Made by a program: the position numbers and the translations under genes. Under the pieces are notes generated by a model. That model was not told the origin of the DNA. It was given only the letters and a program-made list of their open reading frames with translations, and made no database searches. Source: an uncultured Lachnospiraceae bacterium (lineage in GTDB: Bacteria; Bacillota; Clostridia; Lachnospirales; Lachnospiraceae). From it: a stretch of 41,046 bases of DNA. The DNA lies in the NCBI GenBank assembly GCA_900551895.1, contig URXX01000013.1, positions 1 through 41,046 of the forward strand, given 5' to 3'. Below are positions 32,428-41,021 of this stretch, one piece after another (the stretch's first letter is position 1; the number at the start of each line of letters is the position of its first letter).

Positions 32428-34163
32428 ATTTAACAATAGACAACAGACAAATTTCCGTACCTGAAGGAACTACTATTTTAGAGGCAGCAGAGCAAAATGG
32501 AATCACTATCCCCAGATTATGCTACTTAAAAGGTTTAAACGAAATCGGCGCCTGCCGTGTATGTGTTGTGGAACTTGTCGGAAAAGAACGGCTTATTCCT
32601 TCCTGCAACAATGTAGTGGAAGAAGGAATGGTGATTTACACAAACAGTCCGAAAGTCCGCATGAACCGTAAAAAAACTGTGGAATTTCTTCTCTCTCAGC
32701 ATGACTGTCAGTGTGCAATCTGTGCAAGAAGCGGAAACTGTACATTACAGAAAATCGCCAATGACTTAAATATTATTGATATTCCGTTTAAACAGCGTTT
32801 GGAAAATATAGCGTGGAACAAAGACTTTCCACTTATCCGTGACTCCGCAAAATGTATTAAATGCATGCGTTGTGTACAGATTTGTGATAAAGTACAAAAT
32901 CTTCATGTATGGGATTTGGAAAGTACCGGTTCTCGTACAACCGTGCATGTTTCCAAAAACCGTAAAATTGAAGAAGCCGATTGTTCCCTCTGCGGTCAGT
33001 GTATCACCCACTGCCCTGTAGGCGCTCTTCGGGAACGTGACGATACGAATAAAGTGTGGGAGGCTATCGACAATAAAGATAAAATTACAGTTGTGCAGGT
33101 TGCCCCTGCTGTCCGCACCGCATGGGGCGAGGCTTTTGGACTCAGCCGTGAGGAAGCGACTGTGGGAAAAATCGTAGACGCTCTCAGACAAATGGGATTT
33201 GACTATGTTTTTGATACAACATTTTCAGCCGATCTTACCATTATGGAAGAAGGAAATGAATTTTTAGAACGTTATCTGTCAGGAGAATTGAAATCAAAAC
33301 CGATGTTCACTTCCTGCTGTCCGGGTTGGATTCGTTTTATCAAATCCCAGTATCCGCATTTAGTTCCGCAGTTATCTACCGCTAAATCTCCTCAGCAGAT
33401 GTTCGGTACGGTAATGAAAACATATTTCGCTAAATCTATCGGAGTAAATCCAGAAAATATATGCACGGTTTCTATTATGCCTTGTGTTGCCAAAAAAGGC
33501 GAAAGCAACATGGAACTGTACTATGAAGAATATGCGGGACACGATGTAGATATTGTTTTAACAACAAGAGAATTGACAAGAATGATTCGCTCTTCACACA
33601 TTCAACCGTCCACATTGGTGGATGCAGAGTGTGACCGTCTGATGCAGGACGGCAGCGGAGCAGGGGTTATCTTCGGTGCAACCGGCGGTGTTATGGAGGC
33701 GGCTTTGCGGTCAGCATATTATCTTCTTATGGGTAAAAATCCAGATGCCGATGCGTTCTCCGTAGTGCGAAGCGAGAAATTCAATCAGGGAGTTATCTCC
33801 GCCGAGTTCGCTATCGGAGATGCCAAAATTCAGACTGCCGTTGTGAGCGGTTTGGGAAATACACGCAAACTGATAGATGCCATTGAACATGGCGATGTAC
33901 ATTATGATTTCGTAGAAGTTATGGCGTGTCCGGGCGGCTGCGTAGGCGGTGGCGGTCAGCCAATCCATGACGGCGAAGAACTTGCACATATTCGCGGTAA
34001 AAACTTATATTACCTCGATAAAAATGCAAAAATCCGTTTTTCCCACGAAAATCAGGACGTTTTAAAATTATATGAAGACTTTATGGAAAAACCATTATCT
34101 CATAAAGCGCATATGCTTTTACATACAGATCATAATGCATGGGAAATGCCAAAAAGACGATAA
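32421..34163 (+). CDS. [FeFe] hydrogenase, multi-cluster catalytic subunit
   Basis: The 580-residue enzyme has a 2Fe-2S ferredoxin domain (LCYLKGLNEIGACRVC, about 33-48), a His-ligated 4Fe-4S motif (HDCQCAICARSGNC, about 94-107), two 4Fe-4S motifs (CIKCMRCVQIC about 143-153 and CSLCGQCITHC about 187-197) and an intact H-cluster: TSCCPGW (about 295), MPCVAKKGE (about 354) and EVMACPGGCVGGGGQP (about 496). It makes or consumes H2 in the cytoplasm. AAAGGAGG precedes the ATG at 32421 inside the flavoprotein gene. The arrangement matches what is described as glutamate-synthase-linked (HydDB group A2) hydrogenases, whose physiological role is poorly known. No maturation genes (hydEFG) are in the window. 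Confidence 0.93.
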   Translation: MVNLTIDNRQISVPEGTTILEAAEQNGITIPRLCYLKGLNEIGACRVCVVELVGKERLIPSCNNVVEEGMVIYTNSPKVRMNRKKTVEFLLSQHDCQCAICARSGNCTLQKIANDLNIIDIPFKQRLENIAWNKDFPLIRDSAKCIKCMRCVQICDKVQNLHVWDLESTGSRTTVHVSKNRKIEEADCSLCGQCITHCPVGALRERDDTNKVWEAIDNKDKITVVQVAPAVRTAWGEAFGLSREEATVGKIVDALRQMGFDYVFDTTFSADLTIMEEGNEFLERYLSGELKSKPMFTSCCPGWIRFIKSQYPHLVPQLSTAKSPQQMFGTVMKTYFAKSIGVNPENICTVSIMPCVAKKGESNMELYYEEYAGHDVDIVLTTRELTRMIRSSHIQPSTLVDAECDRLMQDGSGAGVIFGATGGVMEAALRSAYYLLMGKNPDADAFSVVRSEKFNQGVISAEFAIGDAKIQTAVVSGLGNTRKLIDAIEHGDVHYDFVEVMACPGGCVGGGGQPIHDGEELAHIRGKNLYYLDKNAKIRFSHENQDVLKLYEDFMEKPLSHKAHMLLHTDHNAWEMPKRR

Positions 34164-34167
34164 AAAT

Positions 34168-34200
34168 ATCGGCAGCCACTTGGCTGCCGGTAATTTTTTA
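34168..34200. terminator. Bidirectional terminator after the hydrogenase gene
   Basis: A stem CGGCAGCC/GGCTGCCG (34170-34177 with 34182-34189) is followed by TAATTTTTTA on the plus strand and by a T-rich run on the minus strand. It separates the convergent hydrogenase and CBM9-like genes and overlaps the latter's stop codon region. Confidence 0.85.
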
Positions 34201-34815
34201 TTTAATTGTTGCTTTCGCAAAACAAATCGGTAAATGAAAATTCGGTTTTTCACTTTCAATTCGTGAAAAACTTCCATAATGCTCAATCTCAGGGCTTTCT
34301 GAAATTTTATAAAAATTACAATAGAAAGTTTCTCCTTTCAAAATCCCATTCCAGTCGCATACCTCCTGTAAAAACTCTTCCGGAATAGTGACCGTAAGCA
34401 CCCACTTATTCTCTTCCATGTCAACATGACAATTACTCTTTTTACATATTTCCTCCGAAATAAATTCCCGTCCTTTTCTTCCCTTTCCAAATTTTGAATA
34501 CATCACTCCGTTTGCATTCATCTCAAAATTAATATACATCACATTATTGGAAAGTTCTTCGTCTTTCTCCGGAAACGCCATAAACACTTCCACTGCACTG
34601 TCCTCGCACACTCTGTCACGGTCTTTTGTATATGCTCTTTTGGGATTTTCTTCTTCACAAATAAATTGAACGTAAATACCTTTTCCCTCCAAATATCCGG
34701 CATAACCGTACGCTTTCGGTGTTTGCACGTTCTTCCACTGATAATTGTTTATCTCGAATAAGTCACATTTTTCAATATCATTTTTTGTGTTGATTTTACG
34801 AATTGTATACTCCAT
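34198..34815 (-). CDS. Carbohydrate-binding family 9-like protein
   Basis: The 205-residue protein without signal peptide or membrane helix resembles CBM9-like domains: an N-terminal EYTIRKI strand, WKNVQTPKAYGYAGYLEGKGIYVQF (about 27-51), DSAVEVFMAF (about 72-81), YINFEMNANGVMYSKFGKGRK (about 95-115) and a closing GSFSRIESEKPNFHLP. In enzymes this fold binds sugar chain ends, but as a free cytoplasmic protein its role is unknown. The start at 34815 uses a GGGAG site 6 bases upstream. It lies 119 bp downstream of the GH101 gene, beyond a terminator, so partial read-through could link the two. Confidence 0.72.
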   Translation of the reverse strand: MEYTIRKINTKNDIEKCDLFEINNYQWKNVQTPKAYGYAGYLEGKGIYVQFICEEENPKRAYTKDRDRVCEDSAVEVFMAFPEKDEELSNNVMYINFEMNANGVMYSKFGKGRKGREFISEEICKKSNCHVDMEENKWVLTVTIPEEFLQEVCDWNGILKGETFYCNFYKISESPEIEHYGSFSRIESEKPNFHLPICFAKATIK

Positions 34816-34879
34816 TTTTCTCCCTGCTTTCATAATTTTATATTTTTTATTATAGACTATAGGAAAAAAGTTTTCAAAT

Positions 34880-34915
34880 GAAAAATTCAGCCCGATTATT
34901 CAGGCTGAATTTTTC
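34880..34915 (-). terminator. Terminator of the GH101 gene
   Basis: A 13-bp stem (GAAAAATTCAGCC with GGCTGAATTTTTC, 34880-34892 and 34903-34915) with a 10-base loop starts 20 bp after the GH101 stop. The lower stem supplies the T-tract on the minus strand. Confidence 0.8.
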
Positions 34916-34934
34916 GATTCCTATTAGGAGTTAT

Positions 34935-37900
34935 TTATTTTCTCTTTTTGAAAAGAAGTGCAATTGCTGCTCCTAATCCTGCAACTGTTGCTGTTAATGG
35001 AAGAACAGGTGCTTCATCTCCTGTTTTGATAGGTTTGTTGCTTGGTTTAGATGGTTTCTGTGTATTTCCACTGTTTGTGTTGCCACTGTTACCATTTCCG
35101 TTATTATTGTTGTTGCCATTTCCGTTTGAAGCAGGAACAAGTCCCTCTGCTGCAATATTTAATGCACTTACTGCTGCATCAACTTCTGCCTGTGTAGCAT
35201 CTTCATCTGCAAGAACTGTTTTTGCGTGATTTAATGCTTCTTCAAATTTCTTCCATGAATCTGCTGTATAGTCTGCTTTATTGTATTTGCTGTATTTATC
35301 TACCGCACTCTGTAAAGCATCTTTGTTTGCAGGTTTCTGATCAGGTTTTTCTACTGCAACTAGGTCTTTTACTGCATCTCCAAGATTTGCAATAGCAAGA
35401 GATACGTCATACTGTGTTGCTTCTGCATTAGCGTCAACTGCTTTTGCTGCATCTAAGTATTTAACCATGTTGTTCCATGATTCTTCTGTGTAATCTTCTT
35501 TCACAAGTTTTTCTGCTTCGGCGATTGCCTTTTTCAAACCTGTTTTGTCTACTTCCGGTTTTTCAGGAGTAAATGGTGTTGTTACACGAAGTTCTGCTGC
35601 TGATGCGAATTTATTCGCTGTGTCTCCTGCTGTTTCTACCGGAATTAATTTCACGTTTGTGACATTCTCATACTCTTTATCGAATTTGATTTTCTGCCAC
35701 GCTGAATTTGCTTCCAATTTCTGTCCTTCAACTACTGTTGTCCATTTAGCACCGTTATCTGTACTAATTTGTACATTGACTTTCGTCAATTTACCATTTG
35801 ATCCTTTTTGTCTTGGCAAATATCTCATACCATTTACAGTCTGTGGTTCTTTGAAGTTAAACTGATACCAAGCATCTGTAAGAGGTTTTACTGGACTCCA
35901 TGAACTATGCCAATGTGTATCTGCTTTGTTATCCTGAGCAAGTATAGCCGGTCCTTCTGTAGCACCTTCACCACCTGCCTGCTCACTTCCAGTCTGTACA
36001 GAATATTTATCTACCGCAATATCTCCTCTAGAATCAGACTCTGTTCCGCCTGCATATTTTAAGGATTCCATAGCACCTTTTAATTTGTAATATGCATTTT
36101 CAATATCTTCCTGTGACTGTTTGTCTTTGTTTAATGCAACTTTTGCATCTGTTAAAGCATCTTCAAATACTTTCCAATCTGCCGGTAAGTAATCTTCCGC
36201 TTTAAGTTGTTCAGCCTCTTTTACTAACGCTTCTAAGTCTGCTCTTGACACATCTGCTTTCACTTCTTCGATTTTCAGATTATCTAATACGAAGTCCTTA
36301 TATCCTCCAAAGTTTGCCGCATTTCCGCTTGTTCCTTCAAGATTTGGCGCTTTTGTTGTTGAGTAAATACCGAACCATGTCTGTCCGCCTGTAGCGCCGG
36401 TAATCTCAAACTCATAAGTCTTCTCTGCTTTAGAGCCCATTGCTTTTTCTAATTCAGTTACTTTTTCGCTTCCTTTTACTTCGCCGTTACCTACAACTAC
36501 TCCGTAAATTCCGTCTGAACCTGACTGGTAATCAAATGAAACTTTGTATGTCTTTCCTTCTTCAAAACGGAAGTTCTGAGGAATTGTCTGCATTACAAGG
36601 TTACCTGCCTGACAAAGACCGTTTGTTTTTACTGACCAGTTAGATTTTGGATCGTTCTTTGTAAGAACATCGTCCATTTTCTTAACATCCCAGCCTGCCT
36701 GCGTATATTTGCCATGTAATTCTGAAAGGTGAGTACGGTTGTCTTCCACACCTTCGATTGCTCCGATAACAAATGGATATACACCCTGTACGTTATCTTC
36801 AAAGTTCTGATTTATTCCGGTTACATTTCCGTCTTTATCTTTCTTTACAACATCCATAGTTGTTTCTGTTACACGAACATCATCGAAATATGCGCTTCCT
36901 TCTCCTGCTTCTTTTGAAAGAGTTAATGTAACTTTACCGTTTTCAGGTGCTGTGAAGTATACATACATATTTTGGAAGTAACTTGTTTCGTCAACAGTTG
37001 GACTTGAATTGCTGTGTGTATATGCTTTTACATAGTTCTTCGCAATAGATTTTGTTGTGTAGTTTGAATCTAATACTTTATCACCTGATTTTACAGTGAT
37101 ACTTGCTTTTGCATTACTTCTGTTATCTACACCTACTAATACGGCATATTTCTGACCCGGTTTCAAATCTGTTAATTCCTGAGTCATAGATACTTTACCG
37201 TCTAATTTTAACATTGGATTGCTGTACTCACTCTTAGCGATAACTGCTTTACCGTCACCTGATTTTTCCCAATATTTTCCAAGACCTGCATCACCTGTAT
37301 TGAATCCTGCATCTACGATGTGCATTCCTTCACTCCATGTGATTTTTAAGTTGTCTTCTTTACCTCTGCATACAACATAAGGTGTCTGTGCCTTTGCATC
37401 TAATGTGATTTTTCCGTCTTTTACAGGAACTGTTTTTTCATTTACTTTTCCTAAATCTGTTAATTCGTAAACTTTAACATCTTTTAAGTTTTTCCAATTG
37501 TCCTGAAGTTCCCATTCACTTTTTCCGCCTTTTGTATTCCAGTGGTACATTTTTTCTTTATCTTCAGATACTTTCTTACCTGTTTCTGCATCCCAGTTCC
37601 ATGGAATTAAGTATTTCTCTGTTCCACCCTGACCGTTATCGCCTCTTGAAACAGCACCTGTTGCAATTACTTTATCATTTAAAGTCATTGTTCTGTCACG
37701 GTAAGCCGCTTCATTTGGATTGTCAGATTTTCTTTCAAGAACTAATTTTCCCATATCACCTTTTAGTGTGATTTTCTTTTCAGGAGTCCATGTGTATGTC
37801 TGTCCATCTGGATTAGTGTCTGTAAATGTTTTTCCGTCTTCCCAGTCCATGATTTCAAAGTGCTGGATAAATTTTGTTGTTAAATCATGTGTATATAAGT

Positions 37901-40607
37901 TTCTAATATACGCATCGTAATCGTTACGTCCCTGCCAGCCTTCAAAGTCTTTCATGTTATATCCGCCAAGAAGCGGTGCCATTGCTGCTCCTTTGTATGA
38001 AGGATAATCTCCTACCCATGAATCCTTCTGATGATTTCGAAGGAAACGCATAACTTCACTGTTTTCACCTTTTAATTTGTATCCACCATATGTAAGGTCA
38101 GTTGCCCAGTGCTGGAATGTTGAATCATATTCATTTGCTGAACCCCACTCTGTTGCCATACGCCAGCCATTGTCATTGATTTCTTTTGATAATTTACGTG
38201 TCTGCCATGAGTCATCGTTACCACCTGTCTGATTTCCCCAAATATCTACGTAAACAAAATCCATGTTATCTACTTTTTTATTTAAGTCGTTGAAACGCTG
38301 TCTTCTGTGTCCTTCACCCAAATCATAAACACTGTCAAGTCCAACACCTTGGTCTAACCAGTTCCAGCCATAACGAAGATTTCCTTTATCATCTCTTCTT
38401 ACGGAATCATCTGTAAATGCTTTTGCTTCCGGATACATTTCTCCGGCATTTACATGGATACCGAATCTTGCTCCGTATTTTTTACCTTTTTCCATAAGTG
38501 TGTTCATGTCTTTTTCGCCACCGATACGTTTTCCGATATCTGCGTAGTCAGGGTGACCTGAGTCATGTCCTTCACTTCCGTAACCTTTCAAAAGTACGGA
38601 CTGTCCTAAACCGTCTGTGTGCATTGCTACACGTTTTACGTTATCTAATGTTGTTAAGAATGGGTTCTGTGCCTGTCCGCCGAAGTTCATTGCAATACGC
38701 CATGCGACTAATTCAGGAACTTCTTCACTCTTATATGGATTGTGCATGATTTCTCTGAATGCAACTGCACCGTCCTGCCAGTCAACGTTTTCATCACCGT
38801 TAATATTTCCGGCGATTGCTACTTTCATTGAAGGCATTTCTGTTTCTTCTACAACATACTCTTTTTTATAAAGACTTCCGTCTTCATTTTTCTTCGGAGC
38901 GCTTTCTACTGCTCTGTGATAGTACCATTTTGTACTTCCAAGACCCATTGTTACATATCCGTTTCCTTTTTCGGCAACAGACTGTACTCTTGTATTATGA
39001 CTACCACCTGTAACACCTACAGATTTTGCACTACCTTCGTTTTCAGAGTTGCTCCAAAGACCTGCACTTAATTCATTGTTAGAAACAAATGCATACATAT
39101 AGTCCTGATTCTTTGCAGGTGTATTAGCATTTACTTCCACATATTCGTCACCGCTGATTGTTGTGTTAGAAGACATCAAAGCACCTTTTAAGTTTGCTCC
39201 CTCCTGCGTACTTCTAACAGAAATTAAACTGTGATTTGGAATTTCGATTGTCTGAATTGCGTTATCTTTTGTTTCCTTAACACCGTCTTTTAAAAGATTA
39301 TTTTTTACTTTTGTAATATCAAAATGTAATTCGTTTTTCTTTACTTTTAATTCTGCTGTAATTTCTGCATCAACTTTTTTCTCGCCATCTGCTTTTAATG
39401 TCATTACATATGTTGCTTTATCTTTGCCAAATTCAGCCTTTACATTATCTTTTCCTAATTTGATTGCTACATCGTTAATCTTAACTGTATCAATCGCTTT
39501 TGTCTGTCCGTAGAATGTTTTTCCTTTATTGTCGCCTTTCATTTCATATTTTACGACACTTGGGAAATTCTTTGCTACAAGAACATCCATATCTTCAGAA
39601 GAAATTTTCTCTGTTTCAACTTGTGCTTCAGGCGCTAATTTGATATCTGTTACTGTTGCTGTTGCACCGTTTACTGTAACACTTCCTGTTGCGATGTCAA
39701 ATCCTTCTTTTGTTACTTCAACTGTGTATGTACCATTTTTTAATTTTACAGTATATTCACCTTTGTTGTTTGTTTCTACTGTCTTGTCACCAATTTTTAC
39801 AGTTGCTCCCTCTACAGGCTGTCCTTTATCGTCAACAACTTTACCAGTTACATCATAAGTTTTTGCTTCTTTCTGTCCTGTATAATGAATGTCTTTTAGG
39901 AATACATCAGTCTGAACACTATCCCAGCCACCTGCTTTGATTGCTATTTTATTACCTAAACTATCTTTAATTCCACTGAAATCTTCAGTATTGAATACTG
40001 TTTCATTATCCAATTTCAATGTCATCTGATATTTATCGTTCCATTCAACTCGAACTTTTACTTCTTTATCTTTTGTCGGTGCCGGCTTTCTTGTCTGATT
40101 ATACCAATCTCCATTACCACCTTTATATTTTTGCCAAAACCAACCTTGATTATCATATCCGACAAACATACCATTTGAACATGTATCGTATCCTAAATAA
40201 ATACCAAAACGGTCACAAGTATTCTGATCTTTATTTGTATTATTTGACTTCATTGTAAATTCAAAATATCCCGGTTTTGTGAAATCAAACTCCGTTGGAT
40301 TTACAAACATGGAAGGTTTTGTTGTTGAGTTAGTACCTACATCATTTCTATTCTGTGTACCTGATTTAATATGTAACCAACCGTTTTTAACTGCACAAAC
40401 AGAATCTGTACCCATCTTGTTTTCTTCTGTCCATTTGTCATTCACACCGTCTTCTAAAACGGCTTCTTTTTCCGCTTCTGTATTACTTTCTTCTGCTGCC
40501 TGTACCATAGCCGGAGCATTAAAATACTGTACTGATTCTGCTACTGACGGCACTGTCATGCTGGCAACTAAAAGCAAACTAAGAACTTTTAAATTTCTCT
40601 TTTTCAT
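34935..40607 (-). CDS. Cell-surface GH101 endo-alpha-N-acetylgalactosaminidase
   Basis: An 1890-residue secreted enzyme that releases the core-1 disaccharide from Ser/Thr of mucin glycoproteins. Signal peptide about 1-38; beta-sandwich binding domain about 55-245; carboxypeptidase-regulatory-like domain about 250-325; GH101 beta-sandwich and TIM barrel about 335-990 with nucleophile Asp788 (VYVDIWGN) and acid/base Glu820 (ATEWGS), the 32-residue spacing known for pneumococcal GH101. Further beta domains run to about 1445, then FIVAR (1449-1516), an F5/8-type CBM32 (about 1526-1675), two more FIVAR (1682-1826), an Asn/Gly-rich linker and PIKTGD anchor plus helix and KKRK tail, without LPxTG. 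The ATG at 40607 has AAAGGAG upstream; the frame from 40676 has no signal. Monocistronic, with its own promoter and terminator. Confidence 0.95.
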   Translation of the reverse strand: MKKRNLKVLSLLLVASMTVPSVAESVQYFNAPAMVQAAEESNTEAEKEAVLEDGVNDKWTEENKMGTDSVCAVKNGWLHIKSGTQNRNDVGTNSTTKPSMFVNPTEFDFTKPGYFEFTMKSNNTNKDQNTCDRFGIYLGYDTCSNGMFVGYDNQGWFWQKYKGGNGDWYNQTRKPAPTKDKEVKVRVEWNDKYQMTLKLDNETVFNTEDFSGIKDSLGNKIAIKAGGWDSVQTDVFLKDIHYTGQKEAKTYDVTGKVVDDKGQPVEGATVKIGDKTVETNNKGEYTVKLKNGTYTVEVTKEGFDIATGSVTVNGATATVTDIKLAPEAQVETEKISSEDMDVLVAKNFPSVVKYEMKGDNKGKTFYGQTKAIDTVKINDVAIKLGKDNVKAEFGKDKATYVMTLKADGEKKVDAEITAELKVKKNELHFDITKVKNNLLKDGVKETKDNAIQTIEIPNHSLISVRSTQEGANLKGALMSSNTTISGDEYVEVNANTPAKNQDYMYAFVSNNELSAGLWSNSENEGSAKSVGVTGGSHNTRVQSVAEKGNGYVTMGLGSTKWYYHRAVESAPKKNEDGSLYKKEYVVEETEMPSMKVAIAGNINGDENVDWQDGAVAFREIMHNPYKSEEVPELVAWRIAMNFGGQAQNPFLTTLDNVKRVAMHTDGLGQSVLLKGYGSEGHDSGHPDYADIGKRIGGEKDMNTLMEKGKKYGARFGIHVNAGEMYPEAKAFTDDSVRRDDKGNLRYGWNWLDQGVGLDSVYDLGEGHRRQRFNDLNKKVDNMDFVYVDIWGNQTGGNDDSWQTRKLSKEINDNGWRMATEWGSANEYDSTFQHWATDLTYGGYKLKGENSEVMRFLRNHQKDSWVGDYPSYKGAAMAPLLGGYNMKDFEGWQGRNDYDAYIRNLYTHDLTTKFIQHFEIMDWEDGKTFTDTNPDGQTYTWTPEKKITLKGDMGKLVLERKSDNPNEAAYRDRTMTLNDKVIATGAVSRGDNGQGGTEKYLIPWNWDAETGKKVSEDKEKMYHWNTKGGKSEWELQDNWKNLKDVKVYELTDLGKVNEKTVPVKDGKITLDAKAQTPYVVCRGKEDNLKITWSEGMHIVDAGFNTGDAGLGKYWEKSGDGKAVIAKSEYSNPMLKLDGKVSMTQELTDLKPGQKYAVLVGVDNRSNAKASITVKSGDKVLDSNYTTKSIAKNYVKAYTHSNSSPTVDETSYFQNMYVYFTAPENGKVTLTLSKEAGEGSAYFDDVRVTETTMDVVKKDKDGNVTGINQNFEDNVQGVYPFVIGAIEGVEDNRTHLSELHGKYTQAGWDVKKMDDVLTKNDPKSNWSVKTNGLCQAGNLVMQTIPQNFRFEEGKTYKVSFDYQSGSDGIYGVVVGNGEVKGSEKVTELEKAMGSKAEKTYEFEITGATGGQTWFGIYSTTKAPNLEGTSGNAANFGGYKDFVLDNLKIEEVKADVSRADLEALVKEAEQLKAEDYLPADWKVFEDALTDAKVALNKDKQSQEDIENAYYKLKGAMESLKYAGGTESDSRGDIAVDKYSVQTGSEQAGGEGATEGPAILAQDNKADTHWHSSWSPVKPLTDAWYQFNFKEPQTVNGMRYLPRQKGSNGKLTKVNVQISTDNGAKWTTVVEGQKLEANSAWQKIKFDKEYENVTNVKLIPVETAGDTANKFASAAELRVTTPFTPEKPEVDKTGLKKAIAEAEKLVKEDYTEESWNNMVKYLDAAKAVDANAEATQYDVSLAIANLGDAVKDLVAVEKPDQKPANKDALQSAVDKYSKYNKADYTADSWKKFEEALNHAKTVLADEDATQAEVDAAVSALNIAAEGLVPASNGNGNNNNNGNGNSGNTNSGNTQKPSKPSNKPIKTGDEAPVLPLTATVAGLGAAIALLFKKRK

Positions 40608-40660
40608 AAATATCTCCTTTCCGCTCGTATTCATGCATATTGCACAAATATTACCATTTA

Positions 40661-40690
40661 ATAATACTACAATCATACATATTTTTTCAA
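40661..40690 (-). promoter_or_regulatory. Likely promoter of the GH101 gene
   Basis: On the minus strand there is -35 TTGAAA (40685-40690), an 18-bp spacer and -10 TATTAT (40661-40666), 54 bases before the ATG. The rest of 40691-40900 is AT-rich and holds no gene I can support. Confidence 0.5.
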
Positions 40691-40900
40691 TTTTATTTTT
40701 TATATTTATGCTATCCTGCTAATCTTTTCTACTATAGTGCAAATATTTCAAAATGAAAACAAGGGCAGAAAAAAGTACTGGCATTCTGCACAATTTCTAT
40801 CCTTTCTTACATTTAATTTACTGTATATATTTTTATCTTACTTTAGGCAAAATATACAAATTTTCCGTTTTTTTACTGTTTACAAGATTTTTAATTACAT

Positions 40901-40926
40901 AAAAAAAGAAAGTCTTTCGACTTTCT
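40901..40926 (-). terminator. rRNA operon terminator
   Basis: On the minus strand AGAAAGTC-GAAA-GACTTTCT (40907-40926) is a perfect 8-bp stem with a GNRA-type loop, followed by TTTTTTT. It lies about 95 bp after the 23S 3' end and closes the upstream rRNA operon. Confidence 0.9.
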
Positions 40927-41021
40927 AAATTGATCTAGTATATTTACTCAATTAAATTGCTTTCAGTGCACCTTCAAAACCACACACAAGAAATGTCATC
41001 CGTTTATCACCTATTCCTAAC
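40927..41021 (-). other. 23S downstream spacer without 5S gene
   Basis: About 95 bp separate the 23S end from the terminator. The minus strand holds GGTTTTGAAGGTGCACTGAAAG, typical of clostridial rRNA spacers, but there is no 5S sequence and no tRNA. Confidence 0.6.
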
